Below, piece after piece: positions 25,018-36,515 of a stretch of DNA of 64,000 nt. Each line of letters opens with the position of its first letter. Position 1 is the stretch's first letter. Below the pieces are notes generated by a model that had not been told where the DNA came from, ran no database searches, and saw only the letters and a program-made list of their open reading frames with translations. This DNA comes from Termitomyces sp. T153 (Eukaryota; Basidiomycota; Agaricomycetes; Agaricales; Lyophyllaceae). A program made the translations under genes and the position numbers. The stretch covers positions 186,001 through 250,000 of the forward strand of contig JACKQL020000066.1 in NCBI GenBank assembly GCA_018296165.2, written 5' to 3'.

Positions 25018-25386
25018 TGTCAGAGGACTTCTATTTCTGACCTCTGTGACCTATTCCAGCACCTCTGCAGCTTGTTTGACATCTCCAGAGCTCATTTGAG
25101 AATCCCAGAGATCTCTAGAGAACCATGGAGTTCTTCATATCACTTCAGTGATTATTGTCCTAGGGTTAGGAGTAGCTCCAGCCTTCTGTACAGTAGTTCC
25201 CATGCCTATGCTGTCTACTGATGCACTGTGCCAAGCAGCAGGGATCCTCAGACTTGTTATCTTTGGATTTCCCTCTGCTAGGTGATTAGTTACTGATTGT
25301 ATCATTGTCTACTCCACTAATATACTTTGGATTCCCCTCTGCTAGCCACATGACTCCAATCCACTGCTCCAGAGGCCACCCTTACA
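25018..25386 (+). mobile_element. 5' LTR of chromovirus G-B1
   Basis: It starts TGTCAG and ends CTTACA, and is about 369 bp long with no CG dinucleotide. It matches the 3' LTR at 42777-43145 and, in reverse, 37106-37413. The 11-mer agacttgttat at 25250 is nearly complementary to agaacaagtct at 25389-25399, just after the LTR. That is the arrangement of self-primed Tf1/sushi elements, in which the RNA 5' end folds back as the primer. Confidence 0.75.
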
Positions 25387-25489
25387 GCAGAACAAGTCTC
25401 TTAAAACTGGTCTGGAAGCCCCTCATAGCCACAAGAAACCTCCAAGCTGCTATTGTTGCTTCTCCACCAGGATTAAACACTTTGGAGTT

Positions 25490-27810
25490 CTATGGATCAG
25501 CTTGCCAACCCAGACACACCCTTGGAGTCTCCAGCCCCACAGAATGAAGCCTGGACTTGCCTGCTACACCTAGAAACCCAGGTGCAATTAATGCAATTAT
25601 CTCTCACCCATTATACAACCAAACTCTCTACCCTCCATCAAATCACAGATCTCATCTCCCAATCACTTCAGGCACTGCTCAAATGCCTAACTCCTACCTC
25701 CACACCTCCCCCAACTGCAGAACCAGCCCCAACCATGTCTGCACCCATCTCTGCAGCTCTGGTGACCCTACAGCCACAGATTCTGCATCCAGCAACCCTA
25801 TAGCTGCAGATTCCACATCTGGCACTACCAGACACATACAACAGTGCCTGTGCTAGTGGGGAGCAATTCCTGCAGTCCTGCCTCACCTACATCCACCTCA
25901 GTAGGGACACCTTCAACTCTGATACATTGAAAATAGCCTGGGTGCTGTTGTACATGAAGACCAGACATGCCTCTACTTATGCACTGCAAATCTTCTGATG
26001 CCCCAGAAGTGTTGGAAGTTTTTGGGACTAGGCCACCTTTGAGAAGGACTTCCATGCAGAGTTTTCCCCATTAGACCCTGCCAAGACCACAGCCTTGACA
26101 CTATGTGATAGGGAGCAATATGGGCAAGGAAAGCATATGCTGGATGAGTACATCAACTTGTTCTGAGCTCTGGTCAAGCAGGCAGCTTACCCCAATGGCC
26201 TTCAATTATGCCTCACCTTTTAGGATGACCTGCACCCCACACTGGTGAAATACATTGACAATCTTGTGTAGGGTTGCCTAGATGATGAAAAGATTGTGTC
26301 ATAGTACAAAATGGCTTGGAACCAGTGGCAACTCATGGAGGTCTGGAGGGAGCTCCACTGCCCACATTCTGCACTGTGCCCAGCTCTGACTACCAATTTC
26401 TGCCACCCCATACCTGCTTGCCCAATGCCGGCCCTTACTCCTGCCATCTCTGCAGCTTGCCCCCTGCCACTGGGGATCCCTATGGACATGGACACTGCCA
26501 GACAGCTCTGCACTGCCCTGCTGCTATGCTGGAGATGCCAGAAGCCTGGGCACTTTGCATGGCACTGCCTGTCAGATTCCACTAACTATGGTGGCTTAGC
26601 TATACTGAGCGAGTCCTTACTAGGCAGATGCAATGTCCTGTGCTTATAACCTAGCACTTCAGGGTTGGCACAGAGTGAAAGGACTTGCAAGAGAAAGCTA
26701 AGAGGAGTGGTCTGAACAAGTCCAGAGTGGTCTGGAGGAGTCTAAGACCAAGTATATTAGGTGTTGGGCTTGGGTGGGCATCAGGAACAGGTTCATAGGC
26801 ATGCAAATAGATTGCAGGGCAAGCAGAGGCTTTGCAGATGATGGGGGCAGAGCCAGAGTTTAACAGGGAATCAATCAAGACTTAATGGGTTCTGGGGCCA
26901 AGTGAGGAGCAAGGTCTGGAGTCATTGTAAGAATGTTTGGGGGTTGTAGCATGCATTGTGGAGTTTGTACTGATGTCGGAGTCAAAAAGGACTTAGAAAA
27001 ACAAAGGAAATAGAGACAACCAAGACAAGACAGAGGCAAGACAAGATGAGACTGAGAAAAGAGATGGATTCAAGACTAAAAATAGAAATAGAGACAGAAA
27101 GAAACATGAGACACAAGTAACCAGTTAATGCAATATCAAGACTAGAGTATGAGGTGCTACTCTATGGATTATATACTGACTACAAGAGAGCTCTGGGGGT
27201 GGTGAGTGTGGTGGCAGGGCTCAATGGAGCTGTGCGGAGTCAACAGGTGTCAGTTGTAATCAAGGGGTGGGTCATGGCAATAGTCTGATGAGATCAGGTG
27301 GGAACACGGGTTGCTCTGGGGTTGTTGTGATGCTCCAGAGTAGGTTAGGTGAGTTAGAGTGATGAGCTGGAGATGCACAATGAGGTCAGAAATGGTGGGA
27401 GAAGATTCAAGGGGCTCAGAAGAGTTGAGGAAAGTATTAATGGCTGTGGAGAAGTTGTCCAAGTTAGTTAGGAGGCCATTGGAGTTTGCCAGAGAAGCCT
27501 CAGAGTTATCCAGGGTGGTTGTGGAGGGTGTTCAATGGTTGGGGGTTTTGACAAGGCATTGGAGAGGGACTCCAGGGAAGCGAGCAGGCTGGGAACAATG
27601 TCGGGGGTCCAGGGGGCAGGTTGTAACACTGCCCTCTGGGCCTGGAGGTACGTTACCTTTCCACAGTGGAGCAGGAGGAACTCCTCCTGCAGCTGCTGGC
27701 CACAAAGGGTGCCACCAGAGCTCTGCCACTTGACAGGCCTATGCTGGAATTGACCTTGGAGGAGATCAGTGCATGTGCATCACCTCCAGAGCTGGAGGAG
27801 GATTTTTAGT
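25490..27810 (+). pseudogene. G-B1 gag, split by a solo LTR
   Basis: The gag protein forms the capsid of the retrotransposon particle. The N-terminus begins near the ATG at 25492 (MDQLANPDTPLESP), followed by the conserved gag core at about 25830-26250, broken by stops. A CCHC knuckle, CWRCQKPGHFAWHC, is at about 26526-26568. The L solo LTR (26570-27628) is inserted directly after the last cysteine codon, and gag resumes at 27634 with a Leu/Glu-rich tail. Without the LTR the reading would join normally, as judged from the parallel copy G-B2 at 38780-39008. Confidence 0.7.
26570..27628 (-). mobile_element. Solo LTR of family L inside G-B1 gag, with ctgcc duplication
   Basis: This 1059-bp LTR on the minus strand has ends TGTCAG...(G)TAACA. 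The 5 bases ctgcc occur on both sides (26565-26569 and 27629-27633). It is a second clear insertion of the family that also interrupts the LINE. Some CG dinucleotides survive but far fewer than in the 10571 copy, so it is of intermediate age. Confidence 0.9.
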
Positions 27811-28027
27811 TGAGCAGCAGATGAGGTATATGCCTCCATCACTGAGTGCTAACAGGTTCTTGTGTCTGTTAATAGAAAATGAAACTGCCTTTTCCAATGC
27901 CCTTTATTCTGAGACAGAAGGACCTCAACATCTCCCTCCAAACATACAAATACTAACTATGGAGCCCCTGCTGAGCTCCCCAACACTTCTGAGAGTCCAC
28001 TAGCATAGCCCTGCCTAAGCATGTCAA

Positions 28028-28985
28028 ATGCCCCAACAGTACGTGATGGCTTCTAGCCCATCCACCAACTCCCTGCACCTCAATGTGGAGATCAAGACAA
28101 TAGACACCCAGCAAACCTGTGGAGTCATGGCTCTTCTGGATAGCAGAGCAACAGGACTGTTTCTGGACTTGGAGTTTGTCAAACACTATGGCCTGACCAC
28201 ACAGCCCCTCCCTAAGCCCATTCCAGTCTACAACATTGATGGAACACCTAACAAAGCAGGTGCCATCAACTCCATGGTCAACCTGGTCCTCCACTATTGG
28301 AATCATATAAAGCACACCATTTTTGCTGTTACCAGCTTGAGTAGGCAGGATATAATCCTTGGTTTCACATGGCTCCACAAGCACAACCCTGAGGTAGATT
28401 GGACCAAGGGAGAGGTAACCATGAGCAGATGCCCTCAGAAGTGCTCTGCCTGTGCTGCAGAAGACAGGAAGGAACACCAGGCCCAAGTTTAAGAGCACAC
28501 TGCCATCCATGCATGTCATGCTGGGCCTCTCCCCTTTGCCAATCTAGACCTCCTAGATCCCTCACCTCTGGTGTTCCCTTGTAGAAAGGCCCTCTATAAG
28601 GACAACCAGAGCAGTGGCAGAGCCCTAGAGGAGGAGCACAGAGGGGAGTTTGGTGGCATACACAAGCTGGAGCTCCTAGACAAAGTGTTAGAAGTAGGGG
28701 ACCAGATCTATGCTACCACTGTACACCCACCACCCTCTGTTGTAGAGATCCAGGCTAGCCAGACCACATTCCAATGGCTGGCCCAGGTGTTTGCTGCTAA
28801 TGCTGTGCCCTGAGAGTTCTGAAATGTTGTACTCCCCTACCTCCATGCATTTGAGAATGTGTTTTCCAAAGCCTTATTTGACTCGCTTCTGGAGCACAAG
28901 AGGTGGGACCATGCCATTGAACTGCTGCCAGATTCTGCACCCTCCAGCTGTAAGGTCTACCCACTCACATCCAAGGAGCAGGACA
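28028..28985 (+). pseudogene. G-B1 protease and start of pol, broken
   Basis: A retropepsin-like aspartic protease reads MALLDSRATGLFLD near 28125. The usual active-site triad is DSG, so the glycine has become arginine. The protease C-terminus is complete (QDIILGFTWLHKHNPEVDW near 28350-28400). A linker shared with G-B2 follows to the beginning of the reverse transcriptase region (FSKALFDSLLEHKRWDHAIEL near 28860-28930, read approximately). The polyprotein is then split by the S insertion at 28987. Confidence 0.65.
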
Positions 28986-28986
28986 A

Positions 28987-30107
28987 TGATGTGCTCCTAT
29001 GCCACCTAGTGCTGTGCAGGAAACCTAAAAAGAGGATCTAACACTAATCACTAGATAGGGTAGCTGGCAGTAGGAAGTTAATAGTTGAGGGCAAGTCAGT
29101 AACCATCCCAGAGAACTAGAGTGAAAGTGATGTTGTGGAGTGAAGTCAATAGAAGTTGCTATTGCTAGCAGAAGTTGCTAGTGACAATCAAGAAAGAAAA
29201 AGGGTAAAGACAAGTAATGTTGCTAAGACAAAGCACCCTCCTAATGGAGGTAGTGGAGAGTGAGGGAATAGGGTAGAGACGGGGAAAGGTGGTAACAGGA
29301 AGACTAAAATCAAGGGACGAACATAAACTGATTGCTAGCCATAGTCACTAGCGTTGCTAAGTCGGATTAATTAAAATAGGCACCCACAATTGGCACCACA
29401 CTAAGTTGAGGTCGAAGTCAAGAAGGCTTATCACTAAGCTTGAGTCAAAGGCAATAAAAGAGTGAAGGAAGCAAAGTGAAATCTCTTGCTGGTAAGCTCA
29501 AAGATATCAGTTCTCTGATTGTTCATTTTTAGTGTCTATGTACAGTCAGTATTTATACGTTTCAAAGTATAGTATGGGAAAGTAAACAAATAGGCACCAC
29601 TAGCGATGGCATCTGTCACTCTGTTTAGGGTGCATACAAGGCATCAGTCTGTAACTAAGTGAAAAATCATAGGCAAAGTCTTGGCAGCACCTAATTGCAA
29701 ATGAAACCAAAAAGTAATGAGTCCGATGTCAATACCTGAAGCGTAGACACCGTCCAAGTATGTTAGTAAGCTCAGCAAAAGAAATGATAGTAAAAAGGTA
29801 TGTGTCTGATAATTTGTCCATATATAGTAAGAGAACGCTATTTCGTTGCTAGAGTCACTAGGGTTGCTAATAATTGTTGCTAGGGAGGGTCTAGGCCTTG
29901 ATGATTTAGGCCCAAGTTCCAGACTCCACATGATGTTTCTTGTGATTAGTAAGTCTCGCGGTCGCTAAAGTCTTGTGCTTCAGTCCAATCCTCAGGCTAA
30001 GTCTCATGTGCTGAGTGTTGTGACTTGTGTCAGATTCAAGGTAGTCAGCTGCTGCTAAGTCCAAAATGCCAAAAAAAATGGTGCTCAGCAATAACTGGGG
30101 CTCATCA
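28987..30107. mobile_element. Element S: 1121-bp insertion with TGATG...CATCA ends
   Basis: The segment interrupts the G-B1 polymerase frame. It has inverted termini TGATG and CATCA and is flanked by acaa on both sides (28983-28986 and 30108-30111). Removing one copy restores the expected coding continuity with the parallel element. A reverse-oriented fragment of the same sequence lies at about 48903-49384. It carries many gttgcta motifs and no open frame of note. It is probably a solo LTR or a small non-autonomous element; its superfamily is undetermined. Confidence 0.7.
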
Positions 30108-30346
30108 ACAAGCTCAATGCCTTCTTGCAAGAAAACCTGGACTCTAGTCATATCCATCCTTCCAAGTCTCCAATAGCTTCTCTACTTGTTTTCATCAAGA
30201 AGAAGGATAGTTTGCTCTGACTGGTCCAGGATTATCAGGTTTTCAATGCCATAACAGTGAAGAATTGCTACTCCCTCCCCCTCATCTCTGAGCTCATCAA
30301 CAACCTCTAGAGTGCACAATACTTCACTAAACTGGATGTCTGGTAG
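30108..30346 (+). pseudogene. G-B1 reverse transcriptase remnant
   Basis: The N-terminal part of the reverse transcriptase continues here after S, parallel to 39890-40110 in G-B2. Blocks include FIKKKDS, LVQDYQVFNAITVKN and FTKLDV. Stops occur where the parallel copy has tryptophan or glutamine. The frame ends where the G-A LTR begins at 30347, and the rest of G-B1 was not found to the right of G-A. Confidence 0.65.
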
Positions 30347-30645
30347 TGTCAGGGAACTGCCAATGCATGTGCTTGGCTTGGTCATGTGTTTGGTCACATG
30401 ATCAGTTGCCATGTGCATTCTGCACAGAATCCACATGGCAACATATGCACATGTTTGGCAAGGTCATATGACTGGAGTATTTTTTCTGAACTCTGGCATT
30501 GGAGATCCTCAGACTTGTTCTCTTTGAATCTCCCTCTGTTAGGTGTGTAGTCCTACTTGTAAACATTGTACTGTGCTAAATAGACTTTGGATCTCCCTCT
30601 GCCAGTTGTGTGACTGAGCCACAGCTTCTAGAGGTCACCCTTACA
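30347..30645 (+). repeat. 5' LTR of G-A
   Basis: It runs from TGTCAGGGAACTGCC to ...CCCTTACA, 299 bp. The likely transcript start is the agacttgttct at 30511, by analogy with self-priming elements. It differs from the 3' LTR by many substitutions and lacks the latter's 77-bp duplication. Confidence 0.8.
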
Positions 30646-30689
30646 GCAGAACAAGTCTCTAGATTTGGTCTGGGAGCCTCCTTTTTGAT

Positions 30690-32070
30690 TACCTGAGCTT
30701 CTACCTAGTTCCTCAAAAGGTCTCTCCCCCACCAGTATCTTAGTGCCCCCTGTGCTCCTCCTATGACCCAGCCAACCCCTTGAACACCTCCCCCTGATGC
30801 TTCAAGCCCCCAGGATGATGCCTGGAGTCGTTTGCTGTCCCTGAAAACACAGGTTGAACTTACCTAAGCCTCCCTGACTTCTCACATGGCTGAACTCACT
30901 GGACTCTGTCAAACTACTAAAGCAGTGTCCCTTTCTCTCCAAGCCCTTTTGGAATGTCTCCCCCTTGCTTCCACCACACCTTCTATGCCCCCAGCAGATG
31001 CAAAATAGTTGGTGTCTGCACCTAGCTCAGGCTTTTTGGCTCCAGCTGCTGCAGAATGGTTTGCATTTGCATCTGACTTAGGCCTTTCAGCTCTCCATTT
31101 CAAACTCCCTTGTCCTGCACTCCTTGATGTATATGATGGAGATTATAAGGTTGGAGAGCACTTCCTCCAGTCCTGTATTACCTATATCCAGCTGAGCAGT
31201 GAAGCCTTTACCTCAGATGCCTTGAAAATTGCCTGGAGTCTCTCCTATATAAAGGCCAGTTGAGTCTCAACCTATGCATTGCATATCTTTTGACGCCCAG
31301 GAGGAGTTGAGAGTTTCTCTGGCTGGATGGAGTTTGAGAAGGAGTTCTAAGTGGAGTTCTTTCCCCTTGACTCTGCCAAAACTGCAGCTCTTTCCCTTTG
31401 AGACCAAACTTAGTATGGTCAAGAAAAGCAGTCACTTGATAAGTACATTGAATCTTTTCATGCCTTAGTTGAACAGGCTGGATATCCAGATGGCCTACAA
31501 CTCTGCTTAACCTTCCATGATGGACTCCACCCCTCTCTCAGGGATCACATTGACAGCATGGCAGAGGGGCACACAGATGATGAGCATGTTGATACCTGGT
31601 ACAAGGTAGTATGTAAGCAGTGGCAGCTCATAGAACTGCAATGCAAGTTGCAGTGGATGTAACCCTTAACCTTTCTGTTCTCTTGTGGAGGGTTCATTCC
31701 CCAAGCTCCCTCCTCCACACCTGCATTAGTATCCCCACAAGCAGGTGCAGCTCCTGCCTTTATTCCTCATACTGCCTCCTTGCACTTCCTACCCCAAGGA
31801 GTCCCAATGGATGTTGATGCTTCCCAACAGGAAACTGCTACTCCTTTGCTGTGTCAACACTGTGGGAAGGCAGGTCATTTTGCACACTACTGTCCTCAAG
31901 GGCTAGAAGTCCACTATCTGTCAGTGTCAGAGCAAGAAGAGCTGCTCATCCAACTGCTTGCAGCCCAAGATGCTATAGGAGCCCCCTCTCCAGATGCACC
32001 TATAGCTGTCCAATCTGATGAAGTGGCCAATGTATTGGAGGAGGTTCCTACAGAGTCTGAGGATTTTTAA
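30690..32070 (+). pseudogene. G-A gag with CCHC zinc knuckle
   Basis: The capsid protein of the element is broken by several stops. The Pro-rich N-terminus lies near 30730-30990 and the gag core at about 31090-31620. The best preserved part is 31780-32070, with the knuckle CQHCGKAGHFAHYC (31852-31893), which keeps all CCHC ligands, then a Glu/Leu-rich tail ending at a stop at 32068. It matches the fragment at 21955-22880. Confidence 0.7.
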
Positions 32071-32081
32071 AAGGGCAATGG

Positions 32082-32864
32082 ATGACCAGTATGCCCATGT
32101 TGCCCAGTACTAATTGTTCCACTCCCCTGTCTATAGAATCAAATATATCTGTTTCCATTGTTGATACTATGCCCAAAACAATAAACCCCTCCTCAGATGT
32201 ACAAACTTCCTCTCCAGCTAAAGTCTCAGCTGGAAATGCACCCCTTAGCCCACACCTCTGGATCCCTACATGGAAATGCCACCTCCCCCATTGTTATGTT
32301 GTTGCTTCCACCCCTTCAACCAACTCTCTGAAGCTACAGGTGGAAATTGAGATGACAGACACCCAGCAGATCCAAAGTGTGGTTGCCCTCCTTGACAGTG
32401 GCATAACAGGCCTCTTTCTCAACACTGACTATGTGCAACAACACTGCCTTACCACTTGCCCCCTCTCCCATCCTATCTCCATATACAATGTTGATGGCAT
32501 GCTCAATGAAGCTGGCTCTATTTGCTCTGTAGTGGACCTGGTCCTCTGCTACCAAGACCACTCAGAGCAAGCTGTGTTTGCTGTCACTAGTTTGGGAAAG
32601 CAAGACATGATCTTGGGGTTCACCTGGCTACATGAACACAACCCAGAGATTGACTGGACTAAGGGTGAGATGAAAATGAGTCACTGCCCACATTGCTGCA
32701 TTACCTGTGCAAAAGAAGCCCATAAGGAGCAGAGAGCCAAGGTTCATGAGTGTGCTGCTGTGCAGGTCTGTTGCACTGGGTATCTCCCTTATGCTGATCT
32801 TGACCTCCTGAATACTCCCCCTCCAGCATTCCCTCATAGAAAGGCCCTCTACAAGGATGTCTGA
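32082..32864 (+). pseudogene. G-A aspartic protease region
   Basis: The longest open piece of G-A's N-terminal pol, 260 codons. The retropepsin active site is intact: VALLDSGITGLFL at about 32382-32420, followed by the flap-like YNVDGM and the second conserved block KQDMILGFTWLHEHNPEIDW near 32600-32660. It would process the Gag-Pol polyprotein. It is listed as a pseudogene because the upstream gag and the downstream frame (stop at 32862) are interrupted. Confidence 0.75.
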
Positions 32865-33086
32865 GGTGTTGGGTGTGAATCTCCAGAGGAAGAGGAAGGC
32901 AAAGGAGAATGGACCCATACTCCAGATGCAGAGTCTCCAGATGAGACCATAGAGGTGGGTGATCATATCTATGCTACAACCCTCTGCCCCCCTCCTACAG
33001 TGGCAGAGATTTGAACCAGTCAGACTACTTCTCAGCATCTGGCTGAGGCATTTGCAGCAAATTCACAGCCCAAGCCTGTCTGTAGC

Positions 33087-34256
33087 ATGGTTCCCAATCA
33101 CCTCCATGACTTTGAGGATGTATTTTCCAAGGCCTCCTTTGATTCACTTCCAGAGCACAAGCAGTGGAATCATGCAATTGAGCTGATACCAGATGTGGAG
33201 CCCTCCAGCTGCAAGGTCTATCTACTTGTACCCCACAAGCAGGATGAACTGGACACTTTCCTGCAGGAGAATCTTAGCTCAGAATGAATACAACCCTCCA
33301 AGTCTCCAATGGCTTCCCCAGTCTTTTTTATTAAGAAAAAGGATGGGTCCCTTTGTTTGGTTCAGGATTATTGTATCTTGAATGTGATGACAGTAAAGAA
33401 TTGCTATCCTTTGCCACTCATCTCAGAACTTGTCAATAACCTTTGTGGTGTGTACTATTTCACAAAGTTGGATGTCCATTGGGGCTACAACAACATATGC
33501 ATCAAAGAAGGGGACAAGTGGAAGGCAGCTTTCCAAACCAATTGCAGACTCTTTGAACCTCTAGTAATGTTCTTTGGTCTCACCAATAGCCCAGCCACCT
33601 TCCAGACTATAATGAATGACATTTTCTGTGATCTGATTGCAGAAGGTGTGGTTTGCATGTATCTTGACATTATCCTCATCTACACTAAAACTCTGGAGGA
33701 GCATTACTGGGTCACATGCATTGTCTTGGAATGCCTCTGCCACCACCAGCTTTATTTAAAGCCTGAGAAGTGTGAATTTGAGCAGACCAAGGTGGAGTAC
33801 CTGGGTTTGATCATTTTGCATGGAATAGCAGAGATGGACCCCATTAGAGTGGCAGATGTAGCAGAGTGGCCTGAGCCAAGAAACAAGAAGAAAGTGCAGG
33901 CCTTTCTTGGCTTTGTCAATTTCTACTGGAGGTTCATACAGAATTTTTCCCACTATGCACACCCCCTCTTTGACCTTACAGTTAAGGATACAGCATGGCA
34001 GTGGGAGCCCCCACAGCATGCTGCCTTTGATGCCCTCAAGCAAGCAGTGACCTCAAAGCCAGTTCTCCTGTTGCCTGACAATGATTTTCCATTCCATGTG
34101 GAAGCAGATAGCTCAGACTTTGCTATAGGAGCAGTCCTCTCCCAGTGGTCAAAGGAGGATGGCAAATGGCATCCAGTAGCCTTCTACTCCAAGAGCCTTA
34201 ATGCAGTGGAATGGAACTATAAGATCCATGACAAAGAGATGCTGGCAATTATTTAG
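33087..34256 (+). pseudogene. G-A reverse transcriptase and start of RNase H
   Basis: A 315-codon open frame (33309-34256) covers the reverse transcriptase: FIKKKDGS, LVQDYCILNVMT, FTKLDVHWGYNNI and the catalytic YLDI near 33659. YLDD would be expected, so one catalytic Asp is lost. RNase H begins EADSSDFAIGAVLSQ near 34103. The frame ends at a TAG at 34254-34256 where G-B2 has tryptophan, so the stop is a single-base loss. An upstream piece, 33087-33287, holds the pre-RT segment in another frame. Confidence 0.8.
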
Positions 34257-36010
34257 TCCTTTGAAGAATGGTGGCATTTCCTTAAAGGTGCCTGGCATAA
34301 GTTTGAAGTCTGAACAGACCACAAGAACCTTGAGTACTTCTGTTCTGCTAAGAAACTCAATCAACACCAAGCTCAGTGGTCCCTGTATCTGACCAATTTT
34401 GACTTCTCACTGCATCACAAACCTGGACAGAGCATGGGCAAACTGGACATGCTGTCCAGGTGGGCTGACCATGGCACAGAAGAAGGAGATAACAACAACA
34501 TTGTCCTCCCCAAGCCTGAGCTCTTTGCCATCCATGCACTAGAAGGGATTGTGGTTCAAGAGGATGAGGCAAACATCCTTAGAAACATCTGAAGAGGGAA
34601 CCAAGAGGGTGCACAGGAGAATGCAGTTGCCTAGGCAGCACAGGCCCTATAAGCTTGATGGGCAAGTGGAGTCAAGTCAGTGCATGCAGATGAGTGAGGT
34701 CTTCAGAATGGGCTTCTAACCTTCAGAAGACACATTTATGTGCCTAACATTCCAGAACTTTGCTGGTGCATTGTAGAACAACATCACAACTCTTGAGTAG
34801 CCAGATATCCTGGAAGGTGGAAGACACTGGAGCTAGTATCCCAGAGCTATTGGTGGCCACAGATCTCCCAATATATAGGCACCTACACTAGCACCTGTGA
34901 TCTTTGTCTCTGCACCAAGCCTTGCTATCAAGCACCCATGGGCCAGCCCCACCCACTCTCTATTCTGGCTGCTTGCTGAAGTGTTGTGTTGGTGGATTTC
35001 ATTGTAGAACTCCCAGATGCTCATGGATATGATGTAGTGATGGTAGTTGTGGACTTCTATGGTAAACAAGCCCATTTCATCCCTATCCACACAACATGCT
35101 CTGTCTTGGGAGCAGCTAGTCTGTATGGGAAGAATGTCTGGAAGCTCTATGGTCTGTTAGATGGATATGTCTCTGACCAAGGCCCCCAGTTTGTGGCAGA
35201 GTTTACTCAGAAACTGTACTGCCTGCTTGGAGTAAAGCTCCATACCACTACAGCCTAGCACCCTCAGTCAGATGGGCAGATATAACATGTTAATCAGGAA
35301 CTGGAACAGTATCTCTGCCTTTTCTGTAATGAAAGGCAGGATAATTGGGATGAACTCCTGCCAGATGCTGAGTTCCAGTACAACAACCATGTTCACTCTT
35401 CTATGCAGATGACTCTATTCTTTCTGGACACTGGCAGGCACCCCCACATGGGATTTGAACCTTGAGCACAGCCCTCTGAGAACAACTCCATAAATGAGTT
35501 TGTGGACAGGATGAAGAGGGTGCAGAAGGAGGCAAAGGCTGCATTGGTGAAGGCCAAGGATGACATGGCACACTACTATGACCATCACCAGACACCAGCC
35601 CCAATTTACAAGCCAGGAGACTGTGTGTACCTGGATAGCTTGGATATTAAGACAACAAAGCCATCTCAAAAACTGTCACATTGTCATCTTAGCCCCTTCA
35701 TGGTAGAGAAGAAGGTGGGGCCTTTAGCATACCAACTTAAACTCCCAGCAGGCCTATGCCAATTGCACCCAGTCTTCAATGTTATCAAACTATTTCCAGC
35801 CCCAAAGGATCCAATCCCTGGCTGCCGCCCTAAGCCACTCCCCCCACCAGTTCTGGTTGACAATGAGGAGGAGTATGAAGTGGAGGAAATTTTGGATAGC
35901 AGATTGTTCTGAGGGAAGTTGCAGTTCAAGGTGAAATGGAAGGGATATGGCATTGAGAATATCTCTTGAGAACCACAGGCTAATGTACATGCACCAACCC
36001 TGGTCTGGGA
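34257..36010 (+). pseudogene. G-A RNase H end, integrase and chromodomain
   Basis: After the TAG the same protein continues with several stops. The RNase H tail is near 34310-34480 (FSLHHKPGQSMGKLDMLS). The integrase zinc region (HH...CDLC) is at about 34780-34920. The integrase core has VDFIVELPD near 34990, DQGPQFVAEF near 35178 and NQELEQYL near 35295, so the D-D-E residues appear present. The chromodomain is EVEEILDSRLF, then KVKWKGYGIENIS, at about 35880-35970; it directs integration to marked chromatin in this clade. A stop replaces Trp just after, at 35968. Confidence 0.75.
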
Positions 36011-36139
36011 CTTCTACCATAGGCATCCCAATGCTCCCAAAGCCATTTGGGGCATCTTTCCTATCTCAACAGCTGATCAGGCAATTCATAACTTCTTCTA
36101 CCTAGTGTGTCGAGATGCTGCACACTAGAGAGGGGGTGA

Positions 36140-36515
36140 CATCAGGAAACTGCCAATGCATGCACTTGGCTTGGTCATGTGTTTGGTCATATGATCAATT
36201 GCTATGTGCATTCTGCACAGAACCCACATAGCAAGATATGCACATGTTTGGTCATGTGTTTGGTCACATGATCAGTTGCCATGTGCATTCTGTGCAGAAC
36301 CCACATGGCAAGGTATGCACATGTTTGGCAAGGTCATGTGACTAAAGTAATTTTTTCAAATCCTGGCATTGAAGATCCTCAGACTTGTTCTCTTTGGATC
36401 TCCCTCTGCCAGGTGTGTAGTCCTATTTGTAGACATTGTACTGTGCTAAATAGACTTTGGATCTTCCTCTGCCAGTTGTGTGACTGAGCCACAGCCTCCA
36501 AAAGTTGCCCTTATA
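36140..36515 (+). repeat. 3' LTR of G-A with internal 77-bp duplication
   Basis: It starts CATCAGGAAACTGCC, where the canonical start is TGTCAGG, and ends CCCTTATA. Two imperfect copies of a 77-bp block lie at 36171-36247 and 36248-36324 (ttggtcatgtgtttggtca and onward), while the 5' LTR has one. The polypurine tract lies immediately upstream at about 36127-36139. Confidence 0.8.

Larger units (their letters stand above)
30347..36515 (+). mobile_element. Chromovirus G-A, near-complete, both LTRs present
   Basis: A Ty3/gypsy element with LTRs at 30347-30645 and 36140-36515, internal gag, protease, reverse transcriptase, RNase H, integrase and a C-terminal chromodomain. A polypurine tract (agagagggggtga) precedes the 3' LTR. 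Directly after the 5' LTR, agaacaagtct (30648-30658) is perfectly complementary to agacttgttct in the LTR (30511-30521), pointing to self-priming as in the Tf1/sushi group. The 5-bp flanks (ggtag and ggagg) do not match and the right flank is not G-B1, so rearrangement followed insertion. Confidence 0.85.

Noticed and set aside
36134..36330. CRISPR-like direct repeats
   Set aside because: Only two adjacent 77-bp copies inside an LTR, in a eukaryotic genome; a simple duplication explains them.
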